Origin: Phallus indusiatus
Lineage: Eukaryota; Basidiomycota; Agaricomycetes; Phallales; Phallaceae
Assembly: GCA_027605045.1 (NCBI GenBank)
Contig: JAQFWX010000033.1
Location: 310,001 to 374,000, forward strand
Reading direction: 5' to 3'
Length of the DNA stretch: 64,000 nucleotides
Positions 23,228 to 32,081 of the stretch are shown one piece after another. The position numbers and the translations under genes were made by a program. How positions within the stretch are numbered: position 1 is the stretch's first letter; every line of letters starts with the position of its first letter. A model generated the notes under the pieces. It saw only the letters and a program-made list of their open reading frames with translations. It made no database searches and was not told where the DNA came from.

Positions 23228-26200
23228 GTGTGTGTGTGTGTGTGTTTCCACTGGGTCTCTTGAGGGCCGCGCCCTATGTATCGAGACCTTTTCTTTGTCG
23301 GGTCGTTCGCTCGTGCCTTTCTTCCTGTATCTCTCTATCTGTACCATGGATTTGACTTTTGTTTTTTTTCCCTTCTTGCTCGCTTCTTGTGCGGCTTTTC
23401 GTCGTGTGATGTGTTGGTGTTGAGTCGCCATGGCCGTTCATGTTCGCGCATTCTCCCCTCTCCGTTCGGCTGCTCCTCTTTTCTTCGGCTTCGGTTCCTG
23501 GAAGGTTCCATAAGGCTTTTCGAACCTTTTCGTCTTGTTTACGAATTCGAATAAAAATTTCATTGCGCCTGGCGTCGCTAAAAGGGTGCTTTTCGGGATG
23601 GTGTGTCGCCGGTAATGTTGCTGTATCTTCAGGCGGTATGTGTCGTACCTTGGGCACCTTAACAAGTAGTGTGAGACATCTTCCTCTTCCATCTCACATG
23701 CCGGGCACATTGGTGACTCTGCTTTTCCTATTTTGTGCAGGAATTTATTCAGCGGTGCATGGCCTGTACGCAGTTGCATCAGTATAGAGGTATTTCGACG
23801 TGGGAACTGAGATGTCAATTTTAGGAAACGTGCGCTAGGCATTGACTCATCGATTTCCTTCATTTTCCCATGCCTTGGTGATTCCTTCCATCTCACCGCC
23901 CCCCTCCTTTTGAGTTCGGTTTGCTGAGCTTGCCTTGCTGCTGATCTGCTCGTTGGGAGGGTTTCAATGTAAGTCAGATGGTCGCTGTTTAGATCGCCCT
24001 CGCTTATCGCTTTTGCTGCCTCTTTGTCTGCCTCCTCGTTTCCGTCAATTCCTTCGTGTCCTGGGGACCATACCAGCGTTATACTCTTCCTCTGTGTCTT
24101 GTGTAGGTTTGCCATCTGTGCCTGTATGTGCTCGACTAGGTGTTGGCCCGGTGCCGCCCGCTGTTGTTGAGTTGCTCGTATTGCCGCCTGGTTGTCCAAC
24201 ATAATGTGTATGTGGTTTGACGTCCGGATCTCTTTTGCAATATCTAATGCTAGGATGATGCCCATTAGCTCTGCCTCGTACACTGTGTGCTCTTCCGCTG
24301 CCCCCAAATTTTTTCTGCGCACATGCTTTCTCTCCCTGTGATCCCAGTACACTGCTGCTGCCCCTACTTTTCCGTCTCTGCACGATCCGTCAGAAAATAC
24401 TGTATGACTTTTATCATACTTGTTCATGCTTTGAATCGCCTCTACTCTGGTTTCACCGATTGTGACTTGGTGGACATTTGTCCACTTCGGTCCCCACAGG
24501 CTGGGCTTGATTTTCTCGAAGGACTCTGGCTCTATTTTTCCTCCGTGGAAAATCTCGTGCATCGGAGTCCGATGGGCTTTTACATACCGCCGCGCTGCTC
24601 TCTTCACCTGTTTATGCAAGATGTGCGTCTCTGGGAGTGTTGCTAGTCTTGTGCCTGCCCTAAACACGGTTTTTTCTATTAGCAGTGGAAATGGTAAGAG
24701 ATTGGCATGTGCGTCTAATGTGTCAGTCGCCGTTGTTCTCATTGCCCCTGTGATAGCTATTGCCGCCACTCTTTGCACCCCCGCGAGCTTCTTTATCATT
24801 CCTTTCGCCCCCTTGGCTCTGCTTAGTGCTGGCGCTAGGAATACTTCTGCTGCGTATAGCATTTTTGGTATTGCTACCGCTTGATAAAACCTCCGCATGT
24901 GTTTCATCGATTTTCCTTTTGTAAGTTTAGTCAGTCTCTTAAACTGGCTCACCCACTTAGACCCCTTTTGCATAGCGTAGTTCCCGTGTGCCGTGAAGCG
25001 CAGCTCTTCATCTATCATCATTCCCAAGAACTTGTGATGATTCACTGGTTCTATTGCCAGCCCGTTTATCTCTATGTTTGGCCTAGTTCTTGGTCTTGTC
25101 TTTCCCCTGTTGCCTCCGTCTGCTTCTCTTCGCCTTGAGAACCCCATAAAAGCGAATTTTTCTGGTGCAAACTTGCAGTTGTGTTTCTCTGCCCATTTGT
25201 TTGCCCCGTGTGTTCCGTTCATTAGACGCTTTAGGGTTTCTGCCGCCTCTTCTATGGTCTTTGCTCACGCGAGAAGAGTCGTGTCGTCTGCGAAAATAAC
25301 TACCTCCACGTCTTTCCTGTCCTTGGCTAGGTCTGCTAGAGCCGCGTTGTAGAAAGCGAAGCATGGTCCGGATTCGGGTCTGCCCTGATCAAGTCCGATC
25401 TTCATTTCTAGGGGTTCTGACTTGTAATTGTCAAAGGTCAGTTCTGTTCTCCGTTTTTCCATTACTGCCATTAGCCAATCTGTGTACTGTTTAGGGACCC
25501 CCCGTTTTCTCATGTCATGGGCTAGCCACTCTGGTAGTACGCTTGGGAATGCTGCCTTTATGTCTAGAAAAAGTGCCGCCACTTCATCGCCTCCTCTCCA
25601 GGCGTTTTTTATGAAAGAGACTGTGTGCTGCAAAGCATCTGTTGTTGTCTTTCCCGGTCGGCATCCAAACTGTGTTGGTGGGAGCATCTCGTATTTGTCT
25701 GCAAAAACCAGAAGATCTTCTGACACGCATGATGACAGTACTTTACCTATTGTGTCTAGCAGCGCTATTGGTCTATATGCATTCGGTTCTGCGTAGTCCG
25801 CTTTCCCTGGTTTCCGCAGTACTATGATTGTGGAGTCTTTCCATTCTTGTGGGAAATACTGTAGCCGGAAGGTTGCTCTGTATAGCGGTGCTATGATTGG
25901 TACTATCTGGTCTGCTACCTTTTTTAGCACTACATTAGGGATCCCACTCTTACCCGGGGCTTTGTGTGGTTTCAGACGTTTGATTGCTCCATGTACTTGG
26001 TTGTCTGTAACGTCCTTGAACTCGAACTTTTGTCTCGGGTATTTATAGTTGCTTGGTGGCTTTTGGTATTCCCCTATGTCTGGAAAGAATGTATTGAAGA
26101 ATAGGTTAGCCTTTTCTTCATCGGTTTCTGTGTACCTTTTTGAGCCTCTCTCGTCTTTCGTCTTTAGCACCATTGTTTTGCTCGCTGAGCCATCACTTGG

Positions 26201-26922
26201 ATCTCCTGTTATATATTTGTGTGCTTTCCACATGGATTGCTCATTGACCTCCGCTAGGAAGTTGTCCCAGTGGTCTCTTTTTACTTCTCTAATCCTTTGC
26301 GTGTATTTATTTTGGAGTACGCGTAAGTTCTCGTGGATTGGGTCTTGTGGGTCATGTCTCCTCCTTTTGCATCTGTTTCTCATTTGTTTTATTTCTCTGT
26401 TTAACATTGTTAGCTCTTTTGACCACCAGCGTTTTGTGTAAGCAGTTATTTTTGAGCATGGGATTACTTCTCTTATAGTCTCCTGCAGTGCTTCCGTCAA
26501 CCTCTTTAGCCGGTCATCCAGTTCTTCCCTCACTCCAACTTCGTTCGTTGGTATGCCTTCGATTTTTGGCTTCAGCACCATCTCAAATTTCCTCCAATCT
26601 GCTTCCCTGAAGTTTCGGATTTCCCTTGTGGGCATTCTCACACTGCTGGTTGCTATTCTTGTGATGATTGGGAAGTGATCCGTTCTTGGTGGCGTTTCGT
26701 CTTCGGCCGTATTGCATGACTCAAGAGTGTCAACAATTCCTTGTGAGGCGAACACATTGTCCGGTCTTGTGTGGTTGCCCGTGTTCATGGCTTTCAGAGT
26801 TGGTATGTTCTTTGGGAGGATCATCTGCAGGCCTAGCTCATCTGTGTGGTCTATTAGTATCTGTGCTTTGTCTAGATTTTCATGCGTAAAGAGATGCGCA
26901 TTTCTCAATTCGTCCCATCTCG
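23228..26922 (-). mobile_element. 5'-truncated non-LTR (LINE) retrotransposon
   Basis: The element is about 3.7 kb, oriented right to left. It begins abruptly within the apurinic-type endonuclease domain (5' truncation, as expected from incomplete target-primed reverse transcription). It carries reverse transcriptase, RNase H and a CCHC-type motif. It ends in a (CA)n tail on the element strand, not poly-A. Perfect 12-bp duplications of genomic sequence flank it (23216-23227 and 26923-26934). The intact flanking exon and perfect duplication suggest a fairly recent insertion. Confidence 0.9.
23438..26908 (-). pseudogene. LINE polyprotein: endonuclease remnant, reverse transcriptase, RNase H (one in-frame stop)
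   Basis: One reading frame runs from the truncated 5' end to a stop at 23438, interrupted only by a TGA at 25265-25267. In order: the end of the endonuclease (TRPDNVFAS, then RTDHFPIIT, with the usual S-D-H of this nuclease); reverse transcriptase with NAYRPIALL, FLDIKAAFPSV, GLDQGRPESGP and the catalytic FADD; then RNase H with FSDGSCRDGK, YEAELMGIILAL, DNQAAI and GNEEADKEA providing the acidic residues; then CPACEMEEEDVSHYLLRCPRY, a CCHC motif. The TGA lies just after FADDTTLLA. This domain order fits fungal LINEs with a C-terminal RNase H. Being truncated and interrupted, this copy cannot move on its own. Confidence 0.85.
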
Positions 26923-26934
26923 TTGCTCCAGGTT
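26923..26934. repeat. Target-site duplication, right (LINE 5' side)
   Basis: ttgctccaggtt, identical to 23216-23227. It marks the 5' end of the truncated LINE. Confidence 0.85.
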
Positions 26935-27581
26935 ACGACCTTGAAACCCATTGAATTCGCCGTAATTTCGGAATCAATCCCATTCGCGTGCAGTTTGGAA
27001 TGCACTTGATACTCCAAAGTCTTCTTCCAGCACCCAAACGTCAAAACGTCCGTTATGATCCACGACTGGGAGTCACGGTCGGGTTGTGCCTTCTCGTCGG
27101 GACGTATGTCAGTCACCAATGGGTTGAGAACGAAGAATTTTGGTGGATCGTGTAATAATTTGAGAATCTTCTCTTTGGGAGCGTGGATTTGGCGGGAGAC
27201 GCTCGTGTGTGATGTTTTCTGGAAGGGCATGATACGCTCGGATGAGGTGGAAGTAGTAGTAGGCGTGGAGAGAGCGTGGGAATGATTGCTTGGACAACCC
27301 GGGAAGATTTCTTTAGTATTTAGAGTTTCTGACTATCTGTTGTGAATTGGAAAGCATTTTATGAAGTTTATATATTGATAATAGTTCACTTATATTATCT
27401 TCCGGTATAAAACACATATACAGGCAGCGAGTGCAGTCCCGGTCGCATATTTGCCGAATCTGCCAAAGAACATTCCGAATCAAGGTTCAAGCTTAATAAA
27501 GTCATCTTGGCATACTCCGTTTGGAGGCACGGAGGTTAAGGCGTCGTAATCTCCTTCAATTCCTTCTAATCATCACAGCAA

Positions 27582-28721
27582 TCAGTGGTCCTCTGACGCG
27601 GGTGCGGCAGGCACGGGGGCTACATTAGCTTGCGTCATCTGACGAATCCCGTTCAGAATTGAGACCAAATTGGTATAAAAGCAAAGGAGCGTACCTGACT
27701 GTTGTTTGAGGGCAGTTCGCGCCCTCGCGAACGTCATTTCCCTAGTGCAGCATTTCTCGCTATTTGCATTGAGCGGCGTGCAACAAGCCTGAACCAAAAG
27801 ATGGTAATGTCAGAAAATGAACTCAGTTCTAACAACGCGTTACAGACCTCGGTAACAGTGCTTGAATTTGAAATATCAGGTGAGCACCGGCACTGGTCTG
27901 CTTGCTTGCATTCTCCTTTTTCTACACAGCACTTGCCAATGTCCACACGACTTGTTCCTCTCTCAAGCTCGATACCTTGGCCCGGAACACGACAAGATGA
28001 ACAGCAACCTTCATCCAGACTCGGATCTCGAGCCCATCTAATCATTTTGATACCTTCTCATCCGAAAAGGTGTGCCAAAACTATGGGCGCAGCACCGTCT
28101 ATCCACCATCCTCCTCGTCAGAGACGATGGACTAACGACCCAGTAAACAAAACAGCCGTGGTTTGAATACAAGATAAAGAGAAGTAGCTTCGCCTTCCAT
28201 CGCAGAACTGTTCAGTTGTTTGGCTAAGTACCGCTTAGGAAGCCAAATAAGGGTCATAATGTCGATAGCACTCGCAGATATGATGAGAGACGCATCACTG
28301 CTGTCAGGTCTTTCGTGTAAAGCAAGAATCGAGATAGCCGTTGTTGGCATCCCCAGCCCAAGCAACACTAAAAGCGTGCCAATAGCGAACGTAGCGTACT
28401 TCTCGAATCTACGCCCCGAGGTTTATTAGTAAATCACGTCTTTTTTCCCCATCTCACAAGCCCCGAAACGTACTGAATAATACGGGGATCGACTTTTGTT
28501 GACTGCTCTTCTCCAGGCCCCACCACAGAGAGGAATCTCCATAACACGATAATGGAAGATGGTACTTCAATGCTTGACTGGACGCCGAAAAAGACCAAGG
28601 ATCGGGAAGATGATTCGGCTCCGAAGACTATGGATATCGCACTCTCCGCACCATTGTATATCACGGAGATGATACTAATGGCTATTGCGAAATACTGTAG
28701 AGCTCGATATGAGGGCGACAT
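27582..28721 (-). pseudogene. TMEM163-like cation-efflux membrane protein, broken
   Basis: From an ATG at 28721 the protein shows NGAESAISIVFGAESSSRSL and FFGVQSSIEV, hallmarks of TMEM163-like members of the cation diffusion facilitator superfamily. After an intron near 28434 come further helices with HERPDSSDASLIISASAID, IWLPKRYLA and SAMEGEA. The frame then shifts: the expected SLSCIQTT follows in another frame around 28183. In that frame two TGA codons (28118-28120 and 28058-28060) interrupt the last helices, both where a Trp is expected (before RGGWWIDGAAP and before EGIKMIRWARDP). The 12-residue spacing of conserved blocks leaves no room for introns. A Cys-rich tail follows (GCCSSC). I read this as a zinc/cation transporter pseudogene; the downstream boundary is approximate. 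Confidence 0.7.
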
Positions 28722-29573
28722 GGATTTGGGTGGTGGGTGAGGATGAAGTGGAAGTCGCTGCCGACCAAGTTACCTAAGCATAGAAGTTCGGAACCTTGAA
28801 CACGAGTTTTAAAGACACATCACGAGAAGAACGTGGCCAATACTTTCTTCTCAACATGTCAGACGGGAACGGATGGATTTCGAAAAATTAGGTTGAGAAT
28901 TAGTCTGCGGCCGAGGGTAACGAAGCGCCCAGCGGCGGCTATCCAAAGGGGTTATCCTGACCAGTAGTACCAAGTCGCGTTACAGGGTTCTCTGTTCGTT
29001 CAAGGCCTTTCAGTATGTCGTATGAAAATGCACCCAACGAATATTCTTGCTAGTCAACGGTGGTGGCAAAGCAAGTAGAATCGGACGGAATTGGTTGGTC
29101 GAGCGAAAACAGCGCTGCAATTTTCAAAACCTAGTATCATGCTGTTATTTATCTTTTTAGTGCTTTCTGAAATAAATTCTTTCAAAAGACGCGCTTTTCA
29201 AACGTGATTCAATTGTCATATGTACGCCGTCTTTACCCCAGATTATTTGACTTCTAAACTGTCGCTCTAGGGCATGAGGAAATAAAAGAAAAGATACTAT
29301 TCACTGAAAAAACGCGTTAAAATTGCGATTATCAGAGCCGCAACTCGCTCATTGAGAGTCGTCTGGGTAGCAAAGGCCGGAGATGCCCACGCCTGGTCTA
29401 AGTTAACCGACAACTCGGCGGACCCTCGGCAATGGGGAATTTTCAGCATGGACGCAGAAGCAGAGATCTCTCTATTGGCGATCTTCCAACTGTGGTCATG
29501 TGAATTTTCGTTGTCCTAATGTGGATTCAAACGATCAGCAGCATTACACACGTTGTCCATCGTTGAACCTAGA
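28722..29573. other. Intergenic region
   Basis: No gene is recognised. It should contain the divergent promoters of the TMEM163-like gene and of the gene starting at 29681. Confidence 0.5.
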
Positions 29574-29575
29574 AA

Positions 29576-29585
29576 CTATAAAAAA
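29576..29585 (+). promoter_or_regulatory. TATA box
   Basis: ctataaaaaa lies about 100 bases before the ATG at 29681. It is followed by a C/T-rich leader (cttccccccctt). Confidence 0.5.
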
Positions 29586-29680
29586 CGCAACCGTTTCCAT
29601 GTTCGGTATACAATTTCTTCCCCCCCTTCGTCTACCATCAGTATCCAACAACTGACAAACCTTTTCCTTCAGCTTCTGCA

Positions 29681-31486
29681 ATGTCTAACTCTTTTGCTAA
29701 CCACGATCAGGAACCTGACTTTTTCCAGCGACCTCCGAGAGCACTCCAGTACGAAGAAGCCGAGAACCATCCCGATCCCGATCCTGAGCATACCCCCCAA
29801 GTAAAGTCATTTCCACGTTTCCAGCAGCCTGAGCAATTCCTTTCCACGGTACCGATCGCAGGCCCTTCCTCACAGTGGTACTCCCTGCCAGGCGCGTCGT
29901 CGGCTCCATCGTCCTCGGGATCCTTCCCAACCTCTGGCATCCGTTCGTTTCCTCAGTCGGCCTCGCAGACATCCTACGCATTCCCTTTGGGCATCCATGG
30001 CGTTCCTATGACCTCTCCCGCAGAACCAGTGTACCAGACGTTCCCGAATGCGCCTTCCGGTAGTTCCAGGTCCGATCCCGCCTTCCTTGCCAATGGAGAT
30101 CCTTCCTCTGAGCCCGTAAGACAACGACCTCGTACCAATGGAAAACCCGAATTGAATAACGCGTCGATCGACGCGCCCTCGAATGCTAAACTTTATAGGA
30201 TCAGCGATAACGACTACCAGAACTCACCAAGTACGTCATTAAAACCTGTTTGAACGCGATCTCACCTCTTTCGACGCGTCGTCATCTCCAGACGTTCCGT
30301 ATCCGGCGAATACTTACAACAATAACTTCGCCAACCCTAATTCCTTCAATAACTTTGGTGAGTAAACATGATAGTTTTTCGTTACCGTATATGGGCACTG
30401 AATATGCATGACCTTCGACGCTTCAGTGGGACCCTCGGCTTCGTCTTCCTATGCCAACACGACGCCTTACCCAAATTACCGAAACGTTGACGGTATGATC
30501 GCTTTCGTGTCGGGGGATTTTTGATGATCTGACATGTACTAAACAGATGCCTTCTTATACTCAGTACCTTGTCCCCCTGTTCCACCAAATCCAGCGTACA
30601 ACATGGGTCCGAATCAAATAGGACCGAATGCCATGGCGGTGAACAATACACCATGGTATAATCAGAATGAAAAATCTTATCGTCCTGCCTCCAATCAGCT
30701 GTCCGCCCTTCCGGCCGGGGTTGGTCCTCCCGCCGCCCATCTGTCTAGGACTCAGTTTGGTCCAAATGTTTATCCTGGATATGGTGGCATGGGCAGCTAC
30801 GCTTTTGATTCGGGATTGAGCGCAATTGGAAATGGAAATTACTGTAATAGTCTATCAATTTTGTTAAACTCAGGAATCCTTCGCTTATTTTGGTAACCGC
30901 GGGGACTTCAGGGATTCCAGATTTCGCGCCTCCCAATCTGCCAAATGCTCCTCTTGGTTGGACTTCGGATCTTCCAGCCCCTGAAAGCTCATATAACTAT
31001 TCCATGTTTTTATTCCATAACAGTTCGTTTCGTTGATGAATCGCCTCGACTGGATTGGGACCAAACGTCGCTTCGCAGTTTCAGACGAATGGAGATGTCG
31101 ATAGCATATAGGAGGATGAAAACAGGTGAGTCTTTTCAATCCTATTGTATACGCGGACAATCATATTGACAAGCTCATATATAAGATGAAACCTACTCAA
31201 TTATTACCGATTTTGATCAGCATTCATTTTCAAGGTGTTGTCAAAATCGTCTATGATCTTTGTCGTCTTCTTCTACCCTTGCTTCACTACTATCACCCCA
31301 TCATTAAAATGACACCGGAATACTTTCATATATTTGCTTCCAATACTAGATTCACCAAGAAGGATAGAAGAGACGAACATTACCGCTGTCGTGCATGTCA
31401 AATATATTGGAAAGTGCGTGTCGTTTTATTAATGAACCATTGACTGACTGTGTGAAACTCAGGCCACGCGGTATGTTTTTTGTTAA
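29681..31486 (+). CDS. Pro/Ser/Asn-rich protein of unknown function
   Basis: The first exon starts at 29681 (MSNSFANHDQEPDFF) and ends at about 30230. Short exons follow around 30293-30357 (YPANTYNNNFANPNSFNNF), 30427-30493 and 30547-30845, with consensus gtgagt, gtatga and cag sites. They encode a low-complexity region rich in Pro, Ser, Asn, Tyr and Gly. The later exons are tentative: a charged stretch around 31022-31125 (DESPRLDWDQTSLRSF), then DRRDEHYRCRACQIYWK near 31361-31411. A final exon, 31463-31486, ends in ATRYVFC and a stop. The disordered body with a compact basic, Cys-containing end could suit a DNA- or RNA-associated regulator, but no known domain is recognised. A fragment of the last two exons recurs at 9854-9983. 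Confidence 0.55.
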
Positions 31487-32081
31487 TCACGATAGTGAAG
31501 CGAAATACAACCGTATTGTAAATCAATCAATAATATATGTAACTGGATTCGAGTCATGTTCGTCTGTGCTATGCCACATCCTTTTCCAAACTGAATACCA
31601 GTCTACGGATGAGGAGCTGTGGGCTCCTAATGCGCGAGTGACTATTTGCCAACTAAATCGTGGTTCTCAGATGTACCTGTGTAGCCGAAACGTCGAGTTG
31701 CAAACGCCGGGCGAAACAGTAAGACAGCCTAAGACAGCTCGCGCACGAGCCCAGTGACAGCTTCAAACATAAATGACAGATCCGAGAAGACAAGTACAAG
31801 CCGTGGGCTTCTGCCGGGCACCAGAGGCTTGTGCTGACTTCCGAAAAAGGTGATGTTCTTTTAGTATATATAGGAAATCGAGTTCTGATTGGTGTTTTGA
31901 ATTATTAAAGTTCAATGTGATAGAGCACGTTTTCTGGCACGCAATCCTATTAGTATTGATTTTCACCACGAGGTGCAAATAATGCGAGCGTTTTTTAAGG
32001 AACAACTTGAAGGCAATTCTTGGCGCAAAATCTTTATCAACAACCCCTCCATACATCTTAATCAACCACCAGCTACATACC
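31487..32081 (+). repeat. Shared upstream block of DUF6535 copy D
   Basis: This is the fourth copy of the DUF6535 promoter block. Its left part (to about 31700) also matches 9984-10230 upstream of copy B: ggattcgagtcat, then gaggagctgtgggctcc, then gccaactaaat. Confidence 0.65.

Larger units (their letters stand above)
22994..27230 (-). pseudogene. DUF7053-like (START/SRPBCC-type) gene split by a retrotransposon
   Basis: Reading leftwards, an ATG at 27230 opens MPFQKTSHTSVSRQIHAPKE, typical of a small ligand-binding helix-grip (SRPBCC-like) domain, and continues to VVTWS at 26923. A LINE element then interrupts the exon. Immediately beyond it, counting the 12-bp target duplication once, the frame resumes (KFTVKDTSEENTYEVVED) to a donor at 23151 (gtgagagt). 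The last exon, 23092-22994, ends in LEKED and a stop. Without the element the protein would be about 156 residues. The assignment to the fungal DUF7053 family is my recollection of family style; the interruption itself is seen directly. As it stands, the transcript would terminate inside the element, in ASLYA. Confidence 0.75.

Noticed and set aside
23192..26954. Many plus-strand open frames across the 23.2-26.9 kb interval
   Set aside because: They are shadows of the long minus-strand reverse transcriptase frame and carry no conserved motif of their own.
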